Assembly: GCA_028710415.1 (NCBI GenBank)
Contig: JAQTUE010000001.1
Coordinates: 1 to 64,000 of the forward strand
Reading direction: 5' to 3'
Source: Paludibacter sp.
GTDB taxonomy: Bacteria > Bacteroidota > Bacteroidia > Bacteroidales > Paludibacteraceae
DNA length: 64,000 bases
The notes below the pieces were generated by a model. The model saw only the letters and a list, made by a program, of their open reading frames with translations, made no database searches and was not told where the DNA came from. This document shows positions 9,306-18,701 of this stretch, piece by piece. Positions within the stretch are counted from its first letter, which is position 1. Each line of letters begins with the position of its first letter. Made by a program: the position numbers and the translations under genes.

Positions 9306-9491
9306 GCTGATGGTGAGTTGGATTGATTACCGTTTTTTATTCTTTACTTTATTTTTACGTCAACAGTGACATTTCTTTGCGGTTTTTACTTTAACATAGT
9401 TATATTTTGGTCGTATTGTTAAGCTAAATGATTAAATAACCTTTACCGCTTATTCTGAATTTACATCTACAAATAAAGATTATATTCTGAC

Positions 9492-10104
9492 ATGAAAAAT
9501 ATTATTGTTGTTCTTGTTTTAACCTTTAACTCTGTAACTTTGGTTGCTCAAACCTCTTTTAAACCTGGGTATGCAATTAAATCGGCGGGCGATACTTTGT
9601 TTGGTCAGGCTGATTAACGGGGAGGAGCCCGGATGTCAAAAATATGTACGTTCCGGCACAATGATAAAGATACTGTCCGTCATTTTTCACCTGACGAAAT
9701 ACCAGGCTATCGTTTCCCGGAGAATAAGTATTATATTTCAAAAGAGGTGAATGGCAAAAAAGTCTTTCTGGAGTATCTGATTAACGGAAGGCTGAATGTC
9801 TATTATTTAAAAGATGAGAGGGGCGAAGATCATTATTTTATTGAGAAAGACAGTCTTGGGATTGCTGAAATCCCTTATGAAGAAGGCATCAGGGAAAAAG
9901 ATGGACAATATTATGTCTATACACCTACAAAATATCTCGGGTTGCTTGCTTACTATATGCAGGATGCCAAGGGGGTTGCAGCCGGAGATAATGAAGTTGA
10001 AGAAACCTGAGCACAATAATTTAATTGCTCTGGCGAAAGATTATTTACTAAGAAAAGTAAGATGTTATAAAATATTAGCTCAGGTTGCTTGTGATATCAG
10101 GTAA
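9492..10104 (+). pseudogene. Decayed tandem copy of the secreted protein at 8256
   Basis: A frame from ATG 9492 encodes a signal peptide (MKNIIVVLVLTFNSV) and then FKPGYAIKSAGDTLFGQAD, closely matching the upstream gene. A TAA at 9615-9617 interrupts it. The same frame reopens (SKICTFRHND to LLAYYMQDA) and stays alignable until near 9970, where a GGGGG run precedes a switch to the next frame. That frame continues the match (KKPEHNNLIALAKDY) to 10104. The C-terminal barrel-like half is missing. One in-frame stop, one frameshift and a truncation together make this a pseudogene and not a sequencing error. The separate short reading frames here are pieces of it. Confidence 0.88.
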
Positions 10105-10128
10105 CTATGGGTGTTCAACTAATATTAG

Positions 10129-10170
10129 AAATAAGAACATTCTAAATTTTTAGTTAGAATGTTCTTATTT
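10129..10170. terminator. Bidirectional terminator-like hairpin between convergent genes
   Basis: A 17-bp near-perfect stem (AAATAAGAACATTCTAA at 10129-10145 with its complement at 10154-10170) lies between the pseudogene on the plus strand and the T9SS protein on the minus strand. A-rich and T-rich flanks allow action in both directions. Confidence 0.7.
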
Positions 10171-10248
10171 AATAAGTAAGACTACATTTGAGTCTATCGC
10201 TTCAATTCCTTAACCAGCAATAGTCACTTAAAAACCCATTATACCATA

Positions 10249-12543
10249 TTAGTTTCGAATAACTGACTTTCGATACAACCGGTTATTAGAATTTATTACA
10301 AGTAAATAAGTTCCGGAAGGTAAATTGTGCATATCGAGTTGGTAAAGTTTACTGTTAGCGGTTTTAGTTATCATTACTTTTCCATCCATGCTGTATAACG
10401 AAACCATGGCATTCATACCATTAAAATCGGGTATAGTAACCTGCATTGAATTTGCAGTTGGATTGGGATATGCTACCAATACCTTATCGGCAAGAGGTTC
10501 TACCGCACCTGTTGACAGGTTAACAGTCCAGATACCATCGGCTGTTGTACCAAGAAATACCTGATTGTTGAGCAGCTGAATACAAATGACATTAATTCCT
10601 TTTAGCCAATTGTTTGCTAAATGCGTTAAAGTCCAGTTCACTCCATTATCAGTACTTTTGTATAAACCTAAATTTGTAGCAAGGAGCCAGGTGTTGTTGC
10701 CAATTGACTTAATACATTTAGGCATGTAATTTAAAGGAAGCCCGGTAGTTATCAGTTCCGACCATACATTGGAAGTGATATTATACAAATAGAGTCTATC
10801 CTGTTCACCGTTTGTTCTATCATTTACAGCAAAAATTGCTTTATTGTTTTGTCTGTCAAAATCCATTATAGCTTCTCCTCTACCCCCTTGACCATTTTCA
10901 ACCCTTTTTATCATAAAATTATCATTAAATAATTTGCTTTGATTGGTTGGATTAGTTGGATTAATGTCGGTAAAACTAACACCAAAGTTATTTACTTTAT
11001 ACACATTATTAAAATCATTCCAAACATCACGATTTGCATAAAAAGCAAATAAACAATTCTTCGATCCTTTTAAATAAGTAAGCTGAGTACTGTTTTGACT
11101 GGCAGGATTTACCCAGGTACGTCCGTTATTAAAAGTTACAATCAATGCATATTTGGAACTTGTGGGGTCGTAATAATTGACAAATAAAGCGGAATCGCAC
11201 TTTCCGGCAAATGTATAACTGTTGCCACTGGAGTAAGGTGCGGGTATAGGCGAAGCATTCCAGGAAATACCATTATTCGTTGATTTATATAATGTAACAT
11301 TATCAGAATTCGGATCAGGCTGAAGTAACGAAAAAAGTGTATCCTTCGCACTAATAATTTCATTTACAAAATACGCCACTCCATTCATGCCCGGTATTCC
11401 ACCGTTGCCGGTATTCCAACTCACACCCTGATTGGTAGAAACTACTATACCCCTGTTTCTGGCTGGATAAAGAAGCGTATTCCCTGAAATGGTTAGATAT
11501 CCGGCATCAGAAGCATTAAATTGATTAGAAGGAACCGACCAGGTACTTCCACCGGTTGTAGAAACAAGTATTTCAGTATATAGACCATTTCCGATAAATA
11601 CATTGGCTGAAGCTTCAATAATATTACTCACAACATCCATTGTTAAGCCCGTTGCCATTTGCTGTATGAAAGTTGCACCATGATCGGTTGATTTATAAAT
11701 TTTCAGGTTATCAACCGGAGGCCAGGCAACGATAAATAAAGCATTATCGGTAGCCGAAAATTCCATAATAGAGTAATTAACCGGTATTTTACCAGTAATA
11801 ATATCTGTCCAGGATTCAGTTGTAAAGTTATATTTGTAAACCGAACCACCATTATCATTTTTGAAATATAAATTGCCTTGTGCATCTCCTTGAAATGCAT
11901 CCCCTCCATTTGAAAAACTTGTTACACCAAGTCCGGTTACTGAAACAGTTGTTAATACACTTCCATCGGTGGTATAATATAAATTGTTTTGAGAATAAAC
12001 GTAAAGTCTGTTCTGATTAAAGGATAATAGTTCAACATTGCCATTTTGTTGGAAGTTTGTCCACAGAACCGCCTTAGGTGTCCATATTGCACCATCCGGT
12101 GAGGAATATAATTGTCCGGTACCGTGCATATAATCAATACCAATCACGTAAAGGTCATTATTCAGTTTTCCAAACGATTGGTACCTCCAGTCTGTCCCTA
12201 TTGATGAAGGTAGTTCTGTCCAGTTTTGTCCATTATCAGAACTTTTACAAATGTTTACACCATATGCGAAATCGCTTTGGGCATAAAAGTCATTCCCAAT
12301 ATTCACAATCTTATTGCATCTGAGTGAATAAGAATTAAATGTTTGTGAAACATTGGACCAGTTTTGACCAGAATCGGTGGTTTTAAATATTCCACCGTCG
12401 GTAGCTAATAAAACACAGGTTGAATTTTTAGCATATCCCCTGATTTTTCCTCCATTCATCAGTGGATTATTTAACTGAACAACCTGACTTTGTAAAAGGA
12501 AACAGGACATTAAAACAACAAAAAGTAAATAGAATTTTTTCAT
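10249..12543 (-). CDS. T9SS-exported Asp-box (BNR/sialidase-like propeller) protein
   Basis: A 764-residue protein when started at the ATG at 12543, which begins a clear signal peptide (MKKFYLLFVVLMSCFLLQSQ). An upstream in-frame ATG at 12585 would put 14 polar residues before it and is rejected. The body has at least six Asp-box motifs (SSDNGQNW, STDHGATF, STTGGSTW, STNQGVSW, STNNGISW, STDNGVNW), typical of bladed beta-propellers of the BNR/sortilin type. The last 80 residues (VLVAYPNPTANSM to LYRKSVIRN) form a type A T9SS sorting domain, so the protein should cross the outer membrane and be anchored or released at the surface. No sialidase catalytic arginine triad was recognised, so enzymatic activity is not claimed. 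Confidence 0.9.
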   Translation of the reverse strand: MKKFYLLFVVLMSCFLLQSQVVQLNNPLMNGGKIRGYAKNSTCVLLATDGGIFKTTDSGQNWSNVSQTFNSYSLRCNKIVNIGNDFYAQSDFAYGVNICKSSDNGQNWTELPSSIGTDWRYQSFGKLNNDLYVIGIDYMHGTGQLYSSPDGAIWTPKAVLWTNFQQNGNVELLSFNQNRLYVYSQNNLYYTTDGSVLTTVSVTGLGVTSFSNGGDAFQGDAQGNLYFKNDNGGSVYKYNFTTESWTDIITGKIPVNYSIMEFSATDNALFIVAWPPVDNLKIYKSTDHGATFIQQMATGLTMDVVSNIIEASANVFIGNGLYTEILVSTTGGSTWSVPSNQFNASDAGYLTISGNTLLYPARNRGIVVSTNQGVSWNTGNGGIPGMNGVAYFVNEIISAKDTLFSLLQPDPNSDNVTLYKSTNNGISWNASPIPAPYSSGNSYTFAGKCDSALFVNYYDPTSSKYALIVTFNNGRTWVNPASQNSTQLTYLKGSKNCLFAFYANRDVWNDFNNVYKVNNFGVSFTDINPTNPTNQSKLFNDNFMIKRVENGQGGRGEAIMDFDRQNNKAIFAVNDRTNGEQDRLYLYNITSNVWSELITTGLPLNYMPKCIKSIGNNTWLLATNLGLYKSTDNGVNWTLTHLANNWLKGINVICIQLLNNQVFLGTTADGIWTVNLSTGAVEPLADKVLVAYPNPTANSMQVTIPDFNGMNAMVSLYSMDGKVMITKTANSKLYQLDMHNLPSGTYLLVINSNNRLYRKSVIRN

Positions 12544-12864
12544 GGTATTACAATCAGTGATTATCGTGCTGACACCGCACTTCAAAAATTTTAAACTAAC
12601 TATATAAAAAAAATAAAAAGCTATTTAAATTAAATTACTGTACAAATATGCAAATACTTTTAGAAAAAGAGTCTATGTTTTAAGTTAATATTACGGAGTA
12701 TAATAAAAATAGTTATTTAGTATAAGTTGATGTTAAGGTATATGGTTTCAGACTGTGCCTTTAAACCACAAATTTTGCATTCTGATTTTATATTTTTCAA
12801 CCATTTTAAATAAAAAACAAATTTAATTGTTGAATACATCCAAATGTCCCATATTGAATTTAGA

Positions 12865-13075
12865 AGAATAGAACGCGGATACACGCAGATTTGGCGGATG
12901 GTACATTCCGGTTTAACGGAATAATAACGGATCTTATTCCAACAAGTTGGAATCGATTTCTCTATATTGATCAACTCCAACTTGTTGGAGCTTTAATCCG
13001 AATAAAATCTATATAATAAAAGAATCCGTCAACATCAGCTAGATCAGCGAAAATCAGCGTTCTATTCTTATAAAA
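12865..13075. repeat. GCGGAT / CAGCG word palindrome
   Basis: Left part 12869-12935 reads GAACGCGGATACACGCAG, GGCGGATG and AACGGATC. Right part 13020-13068 is its rough complement (GAATCCGTCA, ATCAGCG, AATCAGCGTTCTATTC). TTCCAACAAGTTGGAAT and CCAACTTGTTGGAG small palindromes sit inside. Similar words occur at 31660-31725 and 33222-33262. This block fills the middle of the 925-bp gap 12544-13468. A short frame at 12717-12980 crosses it and is judged spurious. Confidence 0.7.
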
Positions 13076-13154
13076 AATAGGACATTATATCCTTTCCTGT
13101 TCTTATATTCGAATTTTAAAAATATATCTTTATCTCGAATTAGGAACCTGAATA

Positions 13155-13187
13155 CCATAAAAAAACCGGGAGTGCAAATCCCGGTAA
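13155..13187 (-). terminator. Intrinsic terminator (minus strand)
   Basis: Stem ACCGGGA (13165-13171) pairs with TCCCGGT (13179-13185), and on the minus strand it is followed by eight Ts. The nearest upstream minus gene ends at 13469, so the transcript would have a 3' tail of about 280 nt. Confidence 0.65.
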
Positions 13188-13327
13188 CTATAATAACTGA
13201 ATTCTTATTAAATTAAGAACATATCTTAGTGAACTGATATACCTTTTTTATGTATTTGAATTTATTATTTATATATTTCATTGTATCCCTGTTCAAAAGT
13301 ATATGTACAAACTTATCAGATGTTCAA

Positions 13328-13384
13328 AAGGTCATGTCAGTAGCTGGAATTTAAATACCAATCACAGACATGACCTTTTTCTCA
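13328..13384. terminator. Terminator-like hairpin with 13-bp stem
   Basis: AAAAGGTCATGTC near 13328 pairs with GACATGACCTTTT near 13368-13382, with a loop of about 28 nt. It lies downstream of the VOC gene on the minus strand. The A/T tracts make it usable in either direction. Confidence 0.55.
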
Positions 13385-13468
13385 TTTAATGATGATCACA
13401 TCCCAAAAGACGGGTCAGATAAAAATCACTTAAGCCTCATTTCATCGACATATTATTCAGCATTGTTT

Positions 13469-13885
13469 TTATTTCTCAGCATGTAATCCTATTCTGTTTC
13501 CTTCCGAATCTATGATTACGGCTATAAATCCAAAGGGTAAGCCAGTTTTAGGCACTACAATCTTACCCCCGGCTATTTCTACTTTGTCAAGAACTAATTG
13601 TATTTCAGGACTGGCATTAATATAAACCATTGTCCCATTACTCGATGGACTATTTCTATTCGATTTGGACAGCACTCCTGTAACCCTGCCTGAAGTTGCT
13701 TGCATGACTTTCGGGTTATAAGGAAAAAATGCTCCTTCATTTTCTCCATCAATTCTAAGGGTCATTTCAATATCCAGGATCGTTTCATAAAATAGCTTAG
13801 CTCTATTCAAATCCGAAACCGGGATTTCAAACCAGGTTAAAATGTTGGTTTGTGTATCAATTTTTTTCAACTTTTGCATATTCAT
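13469..13885 (-). CDS. VOC (glyoxalase/bleomycin-resistance) family protein
   Basis: A 138-residue single-domain member of the vicinal oxygen chelate superfamily. The N-terminus reads WFEIPVSDLNRAKLFYETIL, the typical first beta-alpha element. The C-terminal GFIAVIIDSEGNRIGLHAEK is the typical metal-site strand pair, with Glu in the SEGN turn. Substrate is unknown; members include glyoxalases, dioxygenases and antibiotic-binding proteins. The start codon follows an A-rich stretch, and an alternative Met is at residue 3. The Crp/Fnr regulator gene begins upstream on the same strand and its stop lies 60 bp before this gene, so the two may be co-transcribed. Nothing in the sequence gives the physiological role. 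Confidence 0.85.
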   Translation of the reverse strand: MNMQKLKKIDTQTNILTWFEIPVSDLNRAKLFYETILDIEMTLRIDGENEGAFFPYNPKVMQATSGRVTGVLSKSNRNSPSSNGTMVYINASPEIQLVLDKVEIAGGKIVVPKTGLPFGFIAVIIDSEGNRIGLHAEK

Positions 13886-13945
13886 TTTTTTTTCTACAAA
13901 GATCAGAAATAGAATTGAGTCTGGTCTGTGATAATTGTCACAAAA

Positions 13946-14518
13946 TTAAACAAACATTCTTCGTTTTCTGATTCTGCTTAATGTTTCTCTCGCTACACCA
14001 AGAAATGAAGCCAATTGTGAAAGTGGAACTCTTTGTAACATGTAAGGATGATTCGTTTCGATATATTCCAGACGTTCCTTAGCCGAATACAGTTTAAACA
14101 GGGTTGAAAATTCTTCTTGTCTCAATGCGAATAAACGAATGCAATTACGTCCTAAAGTTTCTATTTCCATTACCTGATTTGCCACCTGGAATAATTTTTC
14201 CTTGTCAAAAAGTATGGCTGTCAAGGGTTCACAGGCAATGATATTAAAGTCGGATATTTTACCACTGCTAAAACTGTTGATGTTAGTTGCTATGTCATTT
14301 TCAAAGAAAAATGATGTGTTTCTTACAACCCCATCTTTTTCATAATAACTTTTGCAATAACCATTGTCAATATAAAACAATGAATTACAGACTTGCCCTT
14401 CTTTCAATAAAAATTCGTTTTTCTTGAATCTCTTTTTAGTCAATACCACTTGTAATTGTTCCCAACTTTCATCCGAAAATTCTGTCATCGAATGAATGTA
14501 TTTTAATAGATTATCCAT
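13946..14518 (-). CDS. Crp/Fnr family transcriptional regulator
   Basis: A 190-residue regulator with an N-terminal cyclic-nucleotide-binding-like beta-roll (about 15-120, including LLKEGQVCNSLFYIDNGYCKS) and a C-terminal winged helix (about 145-190, PLSQLASFLGVARETLSRIRK as recognition helix). It lacks an Fnr-type cysteine cluster, and the beta-roll lacks an obvious cAMP phosphate-binding RS pair. It therefore belongs with the many Bacteroidota Crp-like proteins whose ligand is unknown. The linked downstream VOC gene may be its target, an inference from adjacency only. Confidence 0.85.
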   Translation of the reverse strand: MDNLLKYIHSMTEFSDESWEQLQVVLTKKRFKKNEFLLKEGQVCNSLFYIDNGYCKSYYEKDGVVRNTSFFFENDIATNINSFSSGKISDFNIIACEPLTAILFDKEKLFQVANQVMEIETLGRNCIRLFALRQEEFSTLFKLYSAKERLEYIETNHPYMLQRVPLSQLASFLGVARETLSRIRKRRMFV

Positions 14519-14670
14519 TTGTTTCTAAATGCTTTGAATGTTTACCCGGGTAACAAGTTGTCTTTTTCAATTGTGTAATTTCCCCTTAACGTTTGGATTA
14601 TAAGTATTAAAGCGGTTAGGTAACTAACCACCGATAATGGAGCAAATATTTTTCCTCATATAATTTCTCC

Positions 14671-15262
14671 TTATGCCCCGACAGTACCTGTCTTTACTTC
14701 TCCTGCCCGCTTGTAATTGGCAATAATTACACCGCTTGGTGTCACAGTACCCTCAATGACTGTAAATGCTGCGGGAATTGCGCCGGTATCAAATAGCTTT
14801 TTTCCTTTCCCAAGCGTCAACGGGTAAATGATGAGCCAGAGTTCATCCACTAAATCGTGCTGAAGTAATAGCTGAATGAGTTTCCCGCTACCCCAGACTT
14901 TTATCTCAGAACCTTCTGAACTTTTGAGCTTTTCGATATCTGCCAGACTTTCAAGGCATACTGAGTTTCCAATCCGACTTTTTCATTGTCCCGGACAGAT
15001 AGTATTTTGTGACATCATTGATGCCCGGCCAAAAGTCGGCGTGCTCCGGCCAGTAAGCAGCAAAAATCTCAAATGTTTTTCTGCCCAAAAGAAGATCTGC
15101 AGGTTGCATCATCTTTTCGAAGAGCTTTTCGGAAACTTCGTCACTAAAAGGTGCCGTCCAACCGCCATATTCAAAACTGCCTGAGGCATCTTCCTCAGGT
15201 CCACCGGGTGCTTGCATGACTCCATCCATGGTAATCATTGAAATAACAATTATTTTTCTCAT
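14671..15262 (-). pseudogene. Frameshifted dihydrofolate reductase-like (RibD C-terminal) protein
   Basis: The frame from ATG 15262 encodes the N-terminal half of a DHFR/RibD-C family protein (MRKIIVISMITMDGVMQAPG, then LLGRKTFEIF) and stops at 14951. The C-terminal half continues in another frame: ESLADIEKLKSS, then KVWGSGKLIQLLLQHDLVD and DELWLIIYPLTLGKGKKLF, down to TAA at 14671-14673. The break sits at an AAA run at 14966-14968, after Asp-Trp. Removing one A restores W-N-S-V-C-L-E-S. With everything else intact this is either a very recent pseudogene, a sequencing error, or programmed slippage. Proteins of this family are usually uncharacterised reductases and not true DHFR. Confidence 0.85.
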
Positions 15263-15563
15263 AGTATTTCTCCTCCTATCAGATTTTATTCATTAATAAG
15301 TATCTTCAAAATTGAGTATTATGCAATTCAAATATAGTCAACAAAGTTTGGGCTATTTTAGTTTTAATTGTAATAATATTAAATGCTGCCCCGCCGGATT
15401 TATACAAACTTAATTAATTGTTCAAAGTATCATGACAATTTGTTTTCCAGTCTAGGGTACAACATTTTTCTTGTCACCAGGCTATAAAGTAAATGTAGAA
15501 GCAAAACCAACTAAATGCATGTCAGCCAGCCACTGCACTAGGCGTGTGTTAAATGCCCTGTTT
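15263..15563. other. Intergenic region, no recognised feature
   Basis: About 300 bp of AT-rich DNA between the frameshifted DHFR-like gene and the minus-strand gene ending at 15564. I see no gene, strong hairpin or promoter consensus. A short plus-strand frame at 15471 overlaps the neighbouring gene and looks spurious. Confidence 0.5.
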
Positions 15564-16349
15564 TTATTTCCACCATTCTTGTTCTTCCTCTTGCCGTGCC
15601 AGCTTGTTGTTGTTAAAGTAAGCATCACGATAAGTTTGCCAGCCAAATTTTAGATATTTGTCAGCCGGAGAAAACTCTCCAGCACCCATGTCAAAGTCGC
15701 CACAATTATGAACTCTAAAGTCACCCCAGTTACAAACTTTTTTCTTTTTTGTCATGTAGTCTTTCCAGGTTCCTATAAACTGATTGTTTCTGAAATTGTC
15801 TGAATTATTTTCAATCTTATCGTATTGCAGTTGACCTGATTTATCAACATACCACGAAGTAAATAAAATTCCTTCAAATACTCCTGAATGAATTTGAGTG
15901 CTGTCTTCCTCTAAATGATATTTTGCGATTAATAAGCCTTGTTTCTTTATTCCTTTGTTTTTATATTCGTCGTCAACGCCCCAATGCATGACTTTATAAA
16001 CTCTTACTCTGTTTAACGTGATAGTTCCATGAAAATCACAAATATTATTCTTAACCAGGGTCTTACCGTAAACTTCATATTCGTCTTGATTTGTTTTAAA
16101 TCTTGTTGTATTGAGAATTTTTATTTTTATTCGTAGATAATTTTCTCCGATAAAACCATATACATTTTGATTTTCTGTTACTGTCCAAAGTTTTCCAAAG
16201 TCATATTTATTAAGGCTGTCTTTGTATTCAGTCTTAGAAAGATTCCCCAAAATCTCCTTCTGCCAATCAGCTTTCATGTTGACCGTTTGTCCATGTAAGG
16301 AAACAGAAGCTAAAAGAAAAACGACTTTGATTATACTTTTCATTTCCAT
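15564..16349 (-). CDS. Secreted protein of unknown function (261 aa)
   Basis: I do not recognise this family. The N-terminus (MKSIIKVVFLLASVSLHGQ after MetGlu) is a signal peptide ending near residue 22, so the protein is exported. The body is mixed alpha/beta and rich in Lys, Asn and Trp. It contains one Cys pair (CNWGDFRVHNCGDFDMG) about 225 residues in, and ends in a charged Glu-rich tail (ARQEEEQEWWK). A start at Met3 is equally possible. It stands alone, more than 100 bp from the PanE-like gene upstream. Low GC and lineage-specific content fit the accessory character of the 13-30 kb region. Confidence 0.75.
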   Translation of the reverse strand: MEMKSIIKVVFLLASVSLHGQTVNMKADWQKEILGNLSKTEYKDSLNKYDFGKLWTVTENQNVYGFIGENYLRIKIKILNTTRFKTNQDEYEVYGKTLVKNNICDFHGTITLNRVRVYKVMHWGVDDEYKNKGIKKQGLLIAKYHLEEDSTQIHSGVFEGILFTSWYVDKSGQLQYDKIENNSDNFRNNQFIGTWKDYMTKKKKVCNWGDFRVHNCGDFDMGAGEFSPADKYLKFGWQTYRDAYFNNNKLARQEEEQEWWK

Positions 16350-16452
16350 CTTTATTTTTTTAACCGGCAGCTAACAACCAGTCTATTCTGTACAAATTGT
16401 CTTTAACTATTGTTATTCTTGTTTTGTTAAATGGTTGTTTCATCAATTGTAT

Positions 16453-17391
16453 TTAGAGATAAAACTCTTTATTTGCCTCATTTCTTGGTAAACTGATGTT
16501 CATTTCTTTTGCCTTGCTCATCACGTCTTTGCAATATGATTTTATTTCTTCCTGATTTGAATGGCCGGTTAAGATTTGTTTTATAGAAGGAAAAAACCTG
16601 ATGATTATTTTCATTGCAAAACTCATAAACCAGGGTGGTACTCTAAACATGTTAAGGTCGGGGCTTGCTTTTAAATCAACATTCCGGGCTTTTAGCAGTG
16701 GCACTAATTCCTTTCCGTTTGCAATCACATTTTTCCAATGTTTGGTCGACTGCATGGCCTCTTTGAGGGTGGCACCTTCTTTCAAAGTTTCCAAATGCAA
16801 GGCTGCATTCATTACAAAATGACCAAATAGCCAGGATCTGAAATCTTTTATCACCTTGCTCTTGAAACCTGCTGATTTAAACAGTTCCATGACTGCCACG
16901 CCTCTTTCCGTTGGATCAGTACCAAATGTGCCAAACGTGACATTTCCAAAGATGGTACCATTCAATACCCCTTTGTTGTCAAAACCGCCACCTGCCATGG
17001 GAAAGCCCCAAACTAACCGGTCCTCAGGTAAGGTTGTTGTTTGTTCCAGGGGTTCGTCCCAAAAATTATTGAATATCACGACAGTTGCATTCCCGGTTTT
17101 ATCGGCCAGGAATTCCACTGCTTTTTTGAAATGATAATGTTGCACACTTACAAATATCAAATCGTAATCGTGATGTACATTAAAATCTTCTATCATTTTA
17201 ATTGGCCAGACTTCTTCGATCAACTTTCCCCGAATGCTTTTTCTGGCATCATAAACGTTTAAGGTAACTGTTGATCCATATTCCGCTTTTCTGCCGGGTC
17301 TGACATAAAACTCTACAGTATGTCCGGACTTTTCAAACGCCCAGGCATATTGGGTGGATACAACTCCTCTGCCAAACATTAATATTTTCAT
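16453..17391 (-). CDS. Ketopantoate reductase-like (PanE/ApbA) oxidoreductase
   Basis: About 312 residues from the ATG at 17391. The upstream ATG at 17445 adds 18 residues before the Rossmann strand and is less likely. The N-terminus MKILMFGRGVVSTQYAWAF is the NADP-binding beta-alpha-beta fold, but the classic GxGxxG reads GRGVVS, so the last Gly is Ser. Conserved elements include the FVSVQHYHF region and a C-terminal helical domain with an NAALHLET stretch. The protein may not be the true PanE of pantothenate synthesis; many paralogues act on other 2-oxo acids. It stands alone in an accessory region, and no pan genes are nearby. Confidence 0.75.
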   Translation of the reverse strand: MKILMFGRGVVSTQYAWAFEKSGHTVEFYVRPGRKAEYGSTVTLNVYDARKSIRGKLIEEVWPIKMIEDFNVHHDYDLIFVSVQHYHFKKAVEFLADKTGNATVVIFNNFWDEPLEQTTTLPEDRLVWGFPMAGGGFDNKGVLNGTIFGNVTFGTFGTDPTERGVAVMELFKSAGFKSKVIKDFRSWLFGHFVMNAALHLETLKEGATLKEAMQSTKHWKNVIANGKELVPLLKARNVDLKASPDLNMFRVPPWFMSFAMKIIIRFFPSIKQILTGHSNQEEIKSYCKDVMSKAKEMNISLPRNEANKEFYL

Positions 17392-17572
17392 ACTCGTTAT
17401 GTTGTATGTTTTTTTAATAACTACTCGCGAACTAGGCTTTTGCATTTGTTCGCACGCTGATGGAGGTATCGTTCTCTGTCCGTCAGCTGACAGACAAAGT
17501 GAATGAAGTATCGAATCCTGCCATAAACACGTAATCCTGCCAATGATCTATATGAGTATTATGTCTTGTTTT

Positions 17573-18553
17573 TTAGTCAGTAGTAACAGTGCACATTGTA
17601 GTTTCATATATCTTTAACTTTTTATCATCTACTAATTTTATTAAATAGTAATTGCAAATGTCGTTATGACAAATGCTAATAATACCTGATTTTTGTTTGT
17701 AAAAACCATAGATTCCGAAATCTGAATTCATGTCTTTTAGATATTTGTTCTTAAAATTCAATTCATTTGCGAAATCTATATCTTTAATAGTATCGTATCT
17801 CTTATTTAATTTGATTGTTCTTGGTGTTGCTTTCTTGAGAAATGTATTACCCTTCTCATGCTTAAAAATTGTCATATTCACATCAAGTGCTTCTCCAACC
17901 TTTTTATGATAATATAGGCTTCTATCATTTGCATAGTAACTACCCATCTTTTTTAAGGTTAGCATAATCATGTAACAATTGTAGTTACAAGTTTTGTAAG
18001 GTTTCATCAGGTCAAATATCTTATTGGAAAATGGAATATTTAAGGGTGTCTCTTTTAATTTTAATGAATCTGCTTTACATAATGCGTAATTTGCTCTATT
18101 TTTTTTAGCCAAACCTAGCCATGTTTTATAGTATTGAATTAAATAATATTCAGTATGTTGATTGTGGTTGTTGAGTATGGTATACATTTCATTTTTATCA
18201 ATTTTACTATAAACTTCTACATCGGTTTCTAATGCTTTTTTACTCTTTAATTTAATGAGATTATTAAGGGGTTTTGCTAATTCCGGCAACCTATCGTCAA
18301 GGGTCAGGTTAAGTAAGAATGATTCTATTTCGGAAGAATATGGTTGAAGTAAAGTTTGTTTAAGTAATTCATTTGTTGTTGGACGGTCGATGTAATACAT
18401 GGGATACAAATCAAGGTTGGATAATGCAGAAATCAAACCTTCTGATTTAGAAATTGATATTAAATCTTTAGTGTTAGATAGGTCGATTTTCTGTCCATAT
18501 GATTTAATAAAAATGCTCATTAAGATAAGTATAAATATCTTTCCTTTCTTCAT
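17573..18553 (-). CDS. Secreted protein of unknown function (326 aa)
   Basis: A signal peptide (MKKGKIFILILMSIFIKSYGQ) is followed by a Lys/Asn-rich, AT-rich coding region with no family I recognise. Residues 100-230 look helical. Cysteines occur as CNYNC near 195 and near 295-320 (ICHNDICNYY). The protein ends with KLVDDKKLKIYETTMCTVTTD. The base composition is more AT-rich than the core genes in this window, as in the YobI gene, which suggests horizontally acquired or fast-evolving DNA. It stands alone. Confidence 0.7.
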   Translation of the reverse strand: MKKGKIFILILMSIFIKSYGQKIDLSNTKDLISISKSEGLISALSNLDLYPMYYIDRPTTNELLKQTLLQPYSSEIESFLLNLTLDDRLPELAKPLNNLIKLKSKKALETDVEVYSKIDKNEMYTILNNHNQHTEYYLIQYYKTWLGLAKKNRANYALCKADSLKLKETPLNIPFSNKIFDLMKPYKTCNYNCYMIMLTLKKMGSYYANDRSLYYHKKVGEALDVNMTIFKHEKGNTFLKKATPRTIKLNKRYDTIKDIDFANELNFKNKYLKDMNSDFGIYGFYKQKSGIISICHNDICNYYLIKLVDDKKLKIYETTMCTVTTD

Positions 18554-18701
18554 TTTTATTTCTTTTTTAAATTATATATAACATCTGAATTATTGGCATT
18601 TGGCAATACCCTATACTCGGGATGTTCCTTTTGCGGGAGCATTCCTAATCTCTCTTTTCTTATACTATAAATTAGATCGTTCTGTTAGCTTTGATAAAAA
18701 A

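Noticed and set aside
12717..12980. 87-residue minus-strand frame in the gap before the VOC gene
   Set aside because: It runs through the GCGGAT palindrome block, has no recognisable domain, and its reading frame follows the repeat words. No promoter or ribosome-binding site is seen.
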